A stretch of DNA of 64,000 nt. Origin: a virus. The position numbers were made by a program, and so were the translations under genes. The notes under the pieces were generated by a model. That model saw only the letters and a list, made by a program, of their open reading frames with translations. It searched no databases and was not told the origin of the DNA. This document shows, piece after piece, positions 24,587 to 32,380 of the stretch. The first letter of the stretch is position 1. Each line of letters starts with the position of its first letter. The DNA is taken from positions 1-64,000 of the IMG/VR virus record IMGVR_UViG_3300010885_030180; one strand, 5' to 3'.

Positions 24587-26080
24587 GTTATAATATTGCT
24601 GTATGGCGTGATCTTTTGCTTTATTAGTACTATATCCTATACTTTTTTGAAATTCATCTAGCTCTCGGTATGTAGTATGTTTAAATATAATTTCAAATTT
24701 TTCAGCAGCTGATAAATCTAAATGTAGATTATTAGGTAAATGCATATATGCAGCACTCTTAATGGTACCTTTTTTATTTTTAGGAAGAGCAGCAAGTAAT
24801 TTTTCAGCCTGTTTGATACATGATTGAAAGTTCCCGTATGCACATAATTCATTACTCCAATTTGTAAGACTACCCTCCTCAAACGAAAACCCATACAGCT
24901 CTGGGTTGGTAGTATAATTACTTTGCCAGACATTTTTGTCAATTAACTTGTTCTGAACATAAAGTGGATCAAACTCAATACTGTGTAATGGGCAGTCTGC
25001 ACTACTAAAAAAATCAGCGACCATCTGTATATTTTTTTCTGTATCATACGGTAGCCCTATAATATAACTACCCGTCATGCGAACTTGATCACCCCATATC
25101 TCTCTGCATTTATGCAATGTGTTGACTACTTTCTCAAATGGCAATCCTTTTCCTATTTCTTTTAAACTAAATGGATTACTGGATTCAAGTCCAAATAATA
25201 CGCTACGTACTCCTATTTCTTTACATATAGAAATCATCTCGGTATTATTATAAAACAAATCTAACCGTGCATTAATACCAAAATTAAACTGTACATCAGT
25301 CTTCAGTAACTCATCTCGAAATTCAATAAGATATTCATTGTTATCATTAAACGTATCACTATTCAGGATAAAATTAGTACTGCCAAATTGATTATAACAA
25401 TACATTAATTCATCTACTATCAGCTTAGGTTTTTTAATAAACGTACCTTTCTTTTTACCATTTAATGGGTACGCACAGAACCCACATTTAAACATACATC
25501 CTCGCTGCATTTCAATGGTAAAGCATTCACCTTTAAGAAAACTATCGCCTACGTCATATCGAGTTTCGTATTCGTAATATGTGTTAGAACTAATAGTGTC
25601 GGTATTATTTTTAAGTACATTAGGGGATATATCAGTTAACAATGATACGATAATATCGTCGGCATATCCGTATACATAATGATTAATATATGAATGTAAA
25701 TGCTTATTCTTTTCAAATTCGTTTGTCTTGTGCCCACCTACTACAATTTTTGCATTAGAGTTAAGTTTAACCTGATTAATGATATTCATCCATTCTTCAT
25801 ATGGATAAGGTAATGAATCCATAGTTACCAAACTATCACTATGAACACTAGTATTAAAATTTGAAAAGAAAGTAGAACTAATACAAAACAATTTTGTTTG
25901 TTTAGAAACTACTAATTCCACCATTGTCTTAATTTGATGTGCTGTCAACGACCCCACTCCGTCGATGACCCTTACTGAATATCCTGCTTGCCTAAGGACA
26001 TGTGCTAATCTATACGCACCTTGCGCTCTGTTAAAACTATTTGGGTGACATACACCTGTTAAAAATACTGCATCATACAT
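24548..26080 (-). CDS. radical SAM protein with B12-binding-type N-terminal domain
   Basis: A 510-residue protein from ATG 26080. Residues 1-150 form a Rossmann-like domain like the B12-binding part of class B radical SAM enzymes (AQGAYRLAHVLRQAGYSVRV, then IVVGGHK), but I do not see the DxHxxG cobalamin motif. The radical SAM cluster is C195/C199/C202 (GCMFKCGFC), followed by GVRSVLFGLESSNP and GSYIIGLPYDTE. A longer start at 26101 adds seven residues, but a TATAAATA motif overlaps that extension, so I prefer 26080. The reaction is unknown. Confidence 0.82.
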   Translation of the reverse strand: MYDAVFLTGVCHPNSFNRAQGAYRLAHVLRQAGYSVRVIDGVGSLTAHQIKTMVELVVSKQTKLFCISSTFFSNFNTSVHSDSLVTMDSLPYPYEEWMNIINQVKLNSNAKIVVGGHKTNEFEKNKHLHSYINHYVYGYADDIIVSLLTDISPNVLKNNTDTISSNTYYEYETRYDVGDSFLKGECFTIEMQRGCMFKCGFCAYPLNGKKKGTFIKKPKLIVDELMYCYNQFGSTNFILNSDTFNDNNEYLIEFRDELLKTDVQFNFGINARLDLFYNNTEMISICKEIGVRSVLFGLESSNPFSLKEIGKGLPFEKVVNTLHKCREIWGDQVRMTGSYIIGLPYDTEKNIQMVADFFSSADCPLHSIEFDPLYVQNKLIDKNVWQSNYTTNPELYGFSFEEGSLTNWSNELCAYGNFQSCIKQAEKLLAALPKNKKGTIKSAAYMHLPNNLHLDLSAAEKFEIIFKHTTYRELDEFQKSIGYSTNKAKDHAIQQYYNLFMMNNSKRGLI

Positions 26081-26085
26081 ATTGA

Positions 26086-26093
26086 TATTTATA
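26086..26093 (-). promoter_or_regulatory. T4-type late promoter motif at start codon
   Basis: An exact TATAAATA on the minus strand ends five bases before the ATG at 26080. With T4 late promoter geometry, where transcription starts about six bases after the motif, the mRNA would begin at or next to the start codon. Confidence 0.45.
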
Positions 26094-26111
26094 TAGTGCA
26101 TACTACACCCG

Positions 26112-26119
26112 CATAAATA
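26112..26119 (+). promoter_or_regulatory. late-promoter-like motif at start codon
   Basis: CATAAATA ends five bases before the ATG at 26125, with no room for a Shine-Dalgarno sequence between. It is back to back with the minus-strand motif at 26086-26093, giving a compact divergent promoter pair. Confidence 0.4.
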
Positions 26120-26124
26120 ATTGC

Positions 26125-26709
26125 ATGGTTAATCAAGATTATCTTAAATTTTTTGCAATTGGTGATATATACGAACTAAAACATTCTATAGACATTCCGA
26201 GCGTTATTGAATATTGTAAAAATGTAGAATTTAAAGATCGTGACAAAGGAATACATTCATTAAGTTTAACGTCAATTGACGGTACTATGGAAACTACAGT
26301 AGACGGCGGCCTTAGATATATCGACGGATTAAAAGATGACGGTATTAGAGTACCAACAATTCATTATCATAATTTAAAACAGCACATTTCTTTGTTAAAA
26401 GATTTTGAGTCTGTAATTTGTAGAACAAGAATTTTTAAGGCATTACCAAGAGGAGTATGGGACCCTCACCGTGATGGCTCTAGTACAATTCGTATCATTG
26501 TTCCATTATTAAACAGCAATTGGAAAAATTTTAGATTGATGTATGAAGATCGTGTATTAAATCTGCAAGAAGGTAAAGCGTATGTAGTTAATACTCTTAA
26601 AGATCATGCGGCTGTTGCATTTTCTAATGAGATGTATATTATGGTCATGACTATACTACCCAGTGATGAATCTGCAAATATATTAACTAAGTTACTAGAA
26701 ATTAAATGA
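26125..26709 (+). CDS. aspartyl/asparaginyl hydroxylase-like 2OG oxygenase
   Basis: A 194-residue protein with H115-R-D117 (WDPHRDGSS), R123 (IRIIVPL) and H161 (KDHAAVAF). The HxD-x5-R arrangement is that of aspartyl/asparaginyl beta-hydroxylases (PF05118), in which an Arg just after the HxD strand binds 2OG. The N-terminal 90 residues are less conserved. The substrate may be a protein side chain or a small molecule. It leads a plus-strand operon and overlaps the next gene by four bases. Confidence 0.68.
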   Translation: MVNQDYLKFFAIGDIYELKHSIDIPSVIEYCKNVEFKDRDKGIHSLSLTSIDGTMETTVDGGLRYIDGLKDDGIRVPTIHYHNLKQHISLLKDFESVICRTRIFKALPRGVWDPHRDGSSTIRIIVPLLNSNWKNFRLMYEDRVLNLQEGKAYVVNTLKDHAAVAFSNEMYIMVMTILPSDESANILTKLLEIK

Positions 26710-27323
26710 TGAAAATTATAGTCACTGGTCTTCCTCGAACCAGAACTAGTATTATTTCTAAAAAGATTGGACAACAATTTAATTTAGAGAGTCCTAGTAA
26801 TAAGTGGAGTGAAACCCATAAGTATAATGAATCTCGCGATAATTGGTTAACTCGCGATAATTGTATTTTTAAATTATGGGGAATACACAGTGACGATTAT
26901 ATTAATACATTAGAACAGTATCCGGGTAATATAATAGTGTCTTACACTACCGATTTACCTATGTTTGTTGCAAAGTTAGCACGGTCGTGTATAACAAATG
27001 AATGGGGAATAATTATCCGAGATAAAGATACTATATCATTTAAGGATAATATAAAACAATTTGAAGAATTAATTCCGATAGTTAATACATTTAAAGACTC
27101 GCTAGATAAACTATTGTCTAGTGAAAAAATATTATTAAAATCGGCTTTTGTTAATAGTGACAAAGTTGGAATTCATATTCAATCTACATTTGATGCATCA
27201 GTAGCAGAATACCTACGAGGTCTTGTTTGCGATTATACACCGCCGATTATTACAGATTACATTAACGAAGATCCAGCAGAATTTTATGAATACATATATA
27301 ACACATTTGGACGTACATTTTAA
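26706..27323 (+). CDS. P-loop sulfotransferase-like protein
   Basis: A 205-residue protein that starts with MKIIVTGLPRTRTSIISKKI, the 5'-phosphosulfate-binding loop pattern of sulfotransferases (GxPRTRTS in place of a strict Walker A). A conserved second strand near IIVSYTTDLPMF and helices follow. The length is short for a sulfotransferase (about 250-300). PAPS supply could come from the APS kinase-like gene at 31206, but no sulfurylase is seen. The overlaps on both sides tie it to the oxygenase operon. A different P-loop kinase function is possible. Confidence 0.5.
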   Translation: MMKIIVTGLPRTRTSIISKKIGQQFNLESPSNKWSETHKYNESRDNWLTRDNCIFKLWGIHSDDYINTLEQYPGNIIVSYTTDLPMFVAKLARSCITNEWGIIIRDKDTISFKDNIKQFEELIPIVNTFKDSLDKLLSSEKILLKSAFVNSDKVGIHIQSTFDASVAEYLRGLVCDYTPPIITDYINEDPAEFYEYIYNTFGRTF

Positions 27324-27909
27324 TATAGATGATTTAAATTATATAAAGACAACAATTTTAGAATTCCACAATTCTAATAGAAATAATTTTTTATCTAAAT
27401 ATAATACTGGTAATACATTACATAAGCCATCATTAGGGTATTATGTTCCGTTATTTAAATCAACACATACTGATCGTGATGTAACATCGTGGGTAGAATT
27501 TAATTCAATACCAGATGACACAGTACAAATTGATACTATTAAAATGAATATATCGGATAATCTGCATCAAAATCTATATATAATTAATCCAAAATCTTCT
27601 TTTAATAATATTTTCTATGACAAGTTAACTCGTATACTAGATAGTATTCCTGTAGATTTTCAAAAAGAATCCACTACGGCATCTGTACAAGAGTTTGGTT
27701 ACAGTATGAAATTTCATACAGATGCTGGCGTAAAATCAAGAATACATATTAATTTAAATAAAGATAGTTTAGATTATTTTTATACATCAGATGGTTGTTA
27801 CAGAATGGAATATGCAAAATGCTATCTATTTGAAGCAAGTAAAACAAGGCACGGGTTTATGTCGTTTCAGACAGAGCCGCGTGTACATTTAATAATGGAT
27901 ATAATATGA
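27286..27909 (+). CDS. aspartyl/asparaginyl hydroxylase-like 2OG oxygenase
   Basis: A 207-residue protein from ATG 27286; an upstream start at 27223 would add 21 unlikely residues inside the preceding gene. H144-T-D146 (KFHTDAGV), R152 (SRIHINL), H189 (TRHGFMSF) and R199 (PRVHLIMD) give a complete 2OG oxygenase set with the PF05118-like Arg. The N-terminal half is unrecognised. It overlaps its neighbours by 38 bases upstream and four bases downstream. The substrate is unknown. Confidence 0.68.
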   Translation: MNTYITHLDVHFNIDDLNYIKTTILEFHNSNRNNFLSKYNTGNTLHKPSLGYYVPLFKSTHTDRDVTSWVEFNSIPDDTVQIDTIKMNISDNLHQNLYIINPKSSFNNIFYDKLTRILDSIPVDFQKESTTASVQEFGYSMKFHTDAGVKSRIHINLNKDSLDYFYTSDGCYRMEYAKCYLFEASKTRHGFMSFQTEPRVHLIMDII

Positions 27910-28751
27910 TAACATTAGGAAAAGAAAAAGCGGTATATTCATTATTACTGCCCGAAGTAAAAGCAATATTAGAAAACGATAACGTTTCTAATTTTTATGT
28001 ACATACAGCAGATAAAGATCGTTTAGACAAATTTCGACAGGACACTGTTACTAATTTTAGAGAATGGGTAAAAGATATTGTTGACCTGGGCGAATTTACC
28101 CATGCATATCCTATTAACGGAGTCACCGGTGCAATCGAACAGTGGTTGTTAAGTAATCCAGGAAATGTTCAGCAACTACCTGGAGAATATGGATGGCTAC
28201 AAATACAGAGACCGTGGGTCAACGATAATCGTCCTGTTAATACGGCATACGTCAGTAATCCATTTAGTGCAACAGGATGTTTTCATCAACGCTACGTAGA
28301 CATAAAATTACCCACATTATTAGACTGTGCATTTGTTGGCAGTACGATGAAACATCGAATAGAATTATCTTCCAGTATTAGTGCAGTAGCATTTAGTTTC
28401 AGTAAAGGGTTTAGTGTTAATTTATTTCGAACAGGATTTCTATTCAGCAAAGAACCTATTCCTGCATTTGAAGTGTGGTTGGGGTATAATTATTATAATT
28501 ATTTAAGTATGCATGTTGCACGTACAATTATAGATAATTTTCCAGTTGATTATATATACAATAAATTTCGTGCAACACAATTAGAGATATGCGAAGAAAA
28601 TAATTTAATTCCTAGTGATTGTGTTTTTTTAGCAACTTCCACTGATAGCAAATACAATCATTATAAAAGAGGCGATGGCACTAATAGACTTTGTTTATCT
28701 AGAGAATATGAAAAAAGAGGTATTGGTACGTTTAGTGCATCAATATTATGA
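27906..28751 (+). CDS. divergent fold-type I PLP aminotransferase-like protein
   Basis: A 281-residue protein. The signature blocks of class I/II aminotransferases appear in order: NGVTGAIEQW (71-80) for the cofactor-phosphate region, SNPFSATG (117-124) for the NPxxPTG loop, LLDCAFVG with D140 for the pyridine nitrogen, and SFSKGFSVNLFRTG with K167 as the PLP lysine and R175 after it. The protein is about 100 residues shorter than usual, mainly at the N-terminus and in the small domain, so activity is uncertain. The ATG overlaps the upstream gene by four bases. Confidence 0.6.
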   Translation: MITLGKEKAVYSLLLPEVKAILENDNVSNFYVHTADKDRLDKFRQDTVTNFREWVKDIVDLGEFTHAYPINGVTGAIEQWLLSNPGNVQQLPGEYGWLQIQRPWVNDNRPVNTAYVSNPFSATGCFHQRYVDIKLPTLLDCAFVGSTMKHRIELSSSISAVAFSFSKGFSVNLFRTGFLFSKEPIPAFEVWLGYNYYNYLSMHVARTIIDNFPVDYIYNKFRATQLEICEENNLIPSDCVFLATSTDSKYNHYKRGDGTNRLCLSREYEKRGIGTFSASIL

Positions 28752-28763
28752 TCAAACAGTATA

Positions 28764-29327
28764 TTAATTCTCATGATGCTCAACCATATTGCCCTTAGGA
28801 TTCCAATTAAATGTTGTATCAAGTTTTTTAGAATATACGTATTGAGTAGTTTTTCCTGTAATGAATCTCAACCTTGGCTGAAATTCAAAACTTTTATACA
28901 ATGGATCATTAAAAAATTCTTGCTTGTTAGGCATTATTCTCTTATGTTGATACATGGCATTTAATGCACGATTAGTAATATCATGAGTCCAATAGATTAA
29001 CTTATAATTATTTTCAAACGCCCACTCTACCTGTAATGGCAACATTCTAAATCCTGCGTTGCAATGCCTATGTTTTTTTAGTATATGGTATCTACATATT
29101 CTTGCAACATTGTTTTCTTCGGTATACTTGATTGATGATTCAATTACAGATATTGATGCTAGTTCATCATTGATGAATAACATAAAAGTTTGCCCAACAA
29201 TATTATCTGGATTGTAAATTTTAGATTGCAACGAATCATTACCTTCGTTAAAGGTTTGTATTCTAAAATCTTCTATTAGTTGTCTATCAGATTTATTGTA
29301 TGTACGGATTGATATCTTCTGTTCCAT
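28764..29327 (-). CDS. GNAT-like acetyltransferase
   Basis: A 187-residue protein with a GNAT-type layout: beta strands around LASISVIESSIKY, a VARICRYHILKKHRHCNAGF segment where the acetyl-CoA pyrophosphate loop lies, and a helix plus strand ending in NYKLIYWTHDITNRALNAMY, typical of the fourth motif. The loop is not a perfect RxxGxG/A, so the donor could differ. It is the last gene of the minus-strand operon 31994-28764 and overlaps the upstream oxygenase gene by 35 bases. Confidence 0.62.
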   Translation of the reverse strand: MEQKISIRTYNKSDRQLIEDFRIQTFNEGNDSLQSKIYNPDNIVGQTFMLFINDELASISVIESSIKYTEENNVARICRYHILKKHRHCNAGFRMLPLQVEWAFENNYKLIYWTHDITNRALNAMYQHKRIMPNKQEFFNDPLYKSFEFQPRLRFITGKTTQYVYSKKLDTTFNWNPKGNMVEHHEN

Positions 29328-29979
29328 CTAGACTAAACATTAATGCAATACGATCTTCTGTTCCACTATTTTGAACACTATGTAACACACCTGTATTCAA
29401 AAAATATGGACACCCTGAATCAAGTTTGAGTTCTTCATATTCTGCTTTACGCCAGAACTTATTAATAACTCCTGGATTGGTTCTAATTGGTATAATGATT
29501 CTTACTGCATATGAAGGATCATAATCTATATGAGGATTTAATTCTTTTCCTGGTTTCAGCTTAGTTAATCTAACTCTAATAGCCGGAGATTTAAAAGAAT
29601 TCACAACTTCTTCAAAATAAGAACCGGTATATAGTTCAGTAGGCAGGTTGTAATTACGCTCATCTAATTCAGGCGCTACATTATCTCTACGTAGCCTAGC
29701 ACGAGCAGAATTAGCTTCGTATACTGATTCACACGCTTCTAAAGTAATAGGAGCATCATTACTTATATCACCATTGAATACTGTAAGATTGATCTGTTCA
29801 AAATGATCATACACACTTGCTACTAATTTGTGATTATTGGCGCATAGATACTTATTAGCTTCCATGACACCTTGAAAATGATCAATAACTTTTTCAAGAT
29901 TCTTATCTAGCTTTTCAATATCAAACTTATGGGGTAGTTTGATATAATTTGGTAATTTATATTTCAGTTTTATTGTCAT
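29293..29979 (-). CDS. aspartyl/asparaginyl hydroxylase-like 2OG oxygenase
   Basis: A 228-residue protein with the clearest 2OG set in the window: H150-I-D152 (NPHIDYD), R160 (AVRIIIPI), H200 (TGVLHSVQN) and R210 (EDRIALMF). The position of R160 after HxD is the PF05118 arrangement. The N-terminal 110 residues are helical and could bind a partner or substrate. It overlaps the GNAT-like gene (35 bases) and the kinase-like gene (23 bases). It may hydroxylate a protein residue or a free amino acid; nothing shows which. Confidence 0.78.
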   Translation of the reverse strand: MTIKLKYKLPNYIKLPHKFDIEKLDKNLEKVIDHFQGVMEANKYLCANNHKLVASVYDHFEQINLTVFNGDISNDAPITLEACESVYEANSARARLRRDNVAPELDERNYNLPTELYTGSYFEEVVNSFKSPAIRVRLTKLKPGKELNPHIDYDPSYAVRIIIPIRTNPGVINKFWRKAEYEELKLDSGCPYFLNTGVLHSVQNSGTEDRIALMFSLDGTEDINPYIQ

Positions 29980-30508
29980 GATACATCTCAGTTAAAATGG
30001 TTGTTAATGAAGGATCTATTTTAGAAAGCCATATATTATAACTTTTAAATTCTTTTTCTTGACCTAACGGTCGATATTGTGCATGTTTGTAATCAAATGC
30101 AATTAATTGCGATCCATTGTATGATAAATTTGATAATGATCCATTGCATTTGTTCATATCAAATTTACCAAAGCATTTATACATTTCTATAATATCCATG
30201 ACACTTGGTCTTTTGCCAGTTAATAACAATGATGGTTCATAATATTTTTGTATGATCTGTTGTTTAGACTCTATTACATCTACTAATTCTGGAACATACG
30301 GAGTATTTTTTAATACTGTTAACCAATGTATTTCATTATAAAATGCTTCTGTAATTTGTTCCGATGTTTGTTCATATGGATTGATTTGTCCTGACACTGT
30401 GGGCAAGACGCCATCATATGTGCGCCTGATCAATCCAGCAGCTTCATCTAACTCAACATGTACTAAAGTGTAATTAAATGCATTATTTTTAAATGGAACA
30501 AAATTCAT
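29957..30508 (-). CDS. degenerate kinase-fold-like protein
   Basis: A 183-residue protein I cannot assign to a family. The order of motifs recalls a protein-kinase or aminoglycoside-kinase fold: a Glu in the FYNEIHWLTVLKN helix with PYVPELVDVI after it, MYKCFGKFDMNKCNGSLSNL in the place of the catalytic loop, and LIAFDYKHAQYRP in the place of DFG. A Gly-rich loop and a catalytic Asp are not clear, so it could be a pseudokinase. It overlaps the desaturase and oxygenase genes on either side. Confidence 0.4.
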   Translation of the reverse strand: MNFVPFKNNAFNYTLVHVELDEAAGLIRRTYDGVLPTVSGQINPYEQTSEQITEAFYNEIHWLTVLKNTPYVPELVDVIESKQQIIQKYYEPSLLLTGKRPSVMDIIEMYKCFGKFDMNKCNGSLSNLSYNGSQLIAFDYKHAQYRPLGQEKEFKSYNIWLSKIDPSLTTILTEMYHDNKTEI

Positions 30509-31206
30509 TTTTTAAATAATCCTATAAAGAATCCACCTATATCCCATTTACCAAACTTCCATAAACTAGGATTATTATGATGGTTTAAATGATAACCTTC
30601 TCCCCATACAAGAAGTATTAGAGGTAAATCATTATGTACCGTCTCGTTCCTGTGAGATAAGGAAACTATAGACGACCCTGTGTTCCAGAGAATAGCTGCC
30701 GGGACTAACCAAGCATATATAACTGAAAATGGACTGCACATAAAAAGTATAGCAGCGTAGACTAAATTAATTTCAAAATAAAATTTATGTTGAAACAAGA
30801 AAAACTTATCTTTGAGCAATCTAGCAGCAAATTTTAATTTCACTGTAGAGAACATACTCAAATAATGTGCTCTAAACCAACCTTTATAAATAGGACTGTG
30901 CGGATCATCCTTGGTATCAGAATATGCATGATGCTGCCTGTGAACCGACACCCAACTGATTGCAGAGCCAGTTAGTCCTATTGTAGCAAATAATGTAAAC
31001 AAATATTTTAATGATTTATTTACTTCCCATGAGTTATGAGATAGTAATCGGTGATAAGTCATCGTCATACCAAAACATCCTGATAAAAAATAAACAAATA
31101 TAGATATCCCCCATTGCCACCAAGTAGCATACAATATCATAGGTATAATAGACAAGTGTGCTATTATTTGAAATGATAGTAGAGTATACGGTGTCTTAGG
31201 GATCAT
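30505..31206 (-). CDS. membrane fatty acid desaturase
   Basis: A 233-residue protein with the three His boxes of acyl-CoA/acyl-lipid desaturases: HRLLSH (52-57), HRQHH (89-93) and HLNHH (206-210), which bind the di-iron centre. Hydrophobic segments around 10-45, 65-85 and 135-170 are likely membrane spans. Family members introduce a double bond, usually delta-9, into membrane acyl chains. The ATG at 31206 overlaps the upstream stop as TAATG; ATG 31218 is an alternative start. It is about 50-80 residues shorter than most bacterial homologues but complete in motifs. Confidence 0.85.
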   Translation of the reverse strand: MIPKTPYTLLSFQIIAHLSIIPMILYATWWQWGISIFVYFLSGCFGMTMTYHRLLSHNSWEVNKSLKYLFTLFATIGLTGSAISWVSVHRQHHAYSDTKDDPHSPIYKGWFRAHYLSMFSTVKLKFAARLLKDKFFLFQHKFYFEINLVYAAILFMCSPFSVIYAWLVPAAILWNTGSSIVSLSHRNETVHNDLPLILLVWGEGYHLNHHNNPSLWKFGKWDIGGFFIGLFKK

Positions 31207-31994
31207 TAGTATTTCCAATCTTTTCTAATTTGTGTTGCACTGATATTTATAATAGCTTCATCAAACGATTCTTGTTCAATCTTGTAACCAACATCACGCC
31301 CATAGGTAATATTTACAATGTTAGGCACTGTTTGAATTTCATATTGCCCTTGAAATAGTGGATCTAAGTCTCTGCGTATGTATTTTTTTACTTGTTCAAT
31401 AGCAAATGGATTTGAATCATTCCAACCCTGGCAATCACGTATCTGTATTATTACCTGTCCTGTTTTAGCAATAGCTCGTTCAAATAATGCACGATGCCCA
31501 TCATGCCATGGTTGCCAACGACCTAGCATCTGTACTGTTTCTTTCTTCCAGTCAAACACAGGGCGGCGTTGATTAAGTTTTAAATGAAAGCCAATAAATT
31601 CACTCCATTTTTCAGCATCTTGTTCGTTAACACGAAAATCATATAATTCAGGTTCAGTAAACATTTTGTTGGTGTCAGCATAACGACCTTCACGAATGGT
31701 GTCTACCCATATAGTCCAATCTGCGTTGTAGTTGTTACGCATTTCAACTAATGGTGCTACAAAATCTGCAATAACAAACTCACTTTCTGTCTTAGTAGAC
31801 AATTCATACATACGCTTGCTTTGACGGATGCGACCTTCTTGACTAAAGTCCCAATCATTATATTCTTTACGCACCTCGTCGGCATTAAGCCAAGTTACTG
31901 TTTTAAAGTTATTAAGCAAAAACTCTGCCAGTTTTGCTGCTAATGTTGTTTTACCTGCCCCGGGTAACCCCATAATTAATATTCGTGTTGCCAT
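31206..31994 (-). CDS. APS kinase-like / nucleotidyltransferase fusion protein
   Basis: A 262-residue protein with two parts. Residues 1-140 resemble adenylylsulfate kinase: Walker A GLPGAGKTT (9-17), WLNADEVRKEYNDWDFS with the post-A region, and GRIRQSKRMYEL. Residues 155-262 form a cytidylyltransferase/NMNAT-like domain: GRWQPWHDGH with H164-D-G-H167, and ISATQIRK (251-258), the ISxTxIR motif. Known bacterial PAPS enzymes fuse APS kinase with sulfurylase, which also has an HxGH-type site, but this second domain is much smaller. It heads a minus-strand operon with a late-promoter motif eight bases before the ATG. Confidence 0.78.
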   Translation of the reverse strand: MATRILIMGLPGAGKTTLAAKLAEFLLNNFKTVTWLNADEVRKEYNDWDFSQEGRIRQSKRMYELSTKTESEFVIADFVAPLVEMRNNYNADWTIWVDTIREGRYADTNKMFTEPELYDFRVNEQDAEKWSEFIGFHLKLNQRRPVFDWKKETVQMLGRWQPWHDGHRALFERAIAKTGQVIIQIRDCQGWNDSNPFAIEQVKKYIRRDLDPLFQGQYEIQTVPNIVNITYGRDVGYKIEQESFDEAIINISATQIRKDWKY

Positions 31995-32002
31995 GATAAA
32001 AC

Positions 32003-32010
32003 TATTTATA
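32003..32010 (-). promoter_or_regulatory. T4-type late promoter motif at start codon
   Basis: An exact TATAAATA on the minus strand ends eight bases before the ATG at 31994. It probably drives the 31994-28764 operon with a very short leader. Confidence 0.45.
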
Positions 32011-32024
32011 GGAACACATAACTG

Positions 32025-32032
32025 TTAAATAA
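32025..32032 (+). promoter_or_regulatory. late-promoter-like motif at start codon
   Basis: TTAAATAA contains TAAATA (32026-32031) and the core ends five bases before the ATG at 32037. There is no Shine-Dalgarno sequence. The match is weaker than the full TATAAATA on the opposite strand 15 bases away. Confidence 0.35.
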
Positions 32033-32036
32033 CAAT

Positions 32037-32366
32037 ATGATTACTATAACCTCCACAGCAATGTACAAGATCAAAGACATTATCGCTGAAGAAAATAACC
32101 CAAAAATTAAACTTAGAACCTTTGTCCAAGGTGGCGGGTGCTCAGGAATGAGTTACGGCTTTACATTAGATGAAGAACGAAACGAAGACGACTTTGTAAT
32201 TGAAAACACAGATGGATTAATACTAATTGATAGTATGAGTATGCAATATCTTCGTGGTTCTACTATTGATTATAGAGATGATATTATGGGTAGCAGCTTT
32301 GTAGTTAGCAATCCAAATGCTGAGACTAGTTGTGGATGTGGCAGTAGTTTTAGTGTTTCGGAATAG
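32037..32366 (+). CDS. A-type iron-sulfur cluster carrier (IscA/ErpA/HesB family)
   Basis: A 109-residue protein with the three invariant cysteines of A-type carriers: C35 ([11 protein letters not shown]) and C99/C101 (SCGCGSSF). The length and beta-rich plan are typical. The family delivers 2Fe-2S or 4Fe-4S clusters to apo-enzymes. The many radical SAM enzymes encoded upstream are obvious possible clients, which may explain why the phage carries it, though this is inference. ErpA and IscA cannot be told apart safely here. Confidence 0.9.
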   Translation: MITITSTAMYKIKDIIAEENNPKIKLRTFVQGGGCSGMSYGFTLDEERNEDDFVIENTDGLILIDSMSMQYLRGSTIDYRDDIMGSSFVVSNPNAETSCGCGSSFSVSE

Positions 32367-32380
32367 TTGGTAAATGCAGG

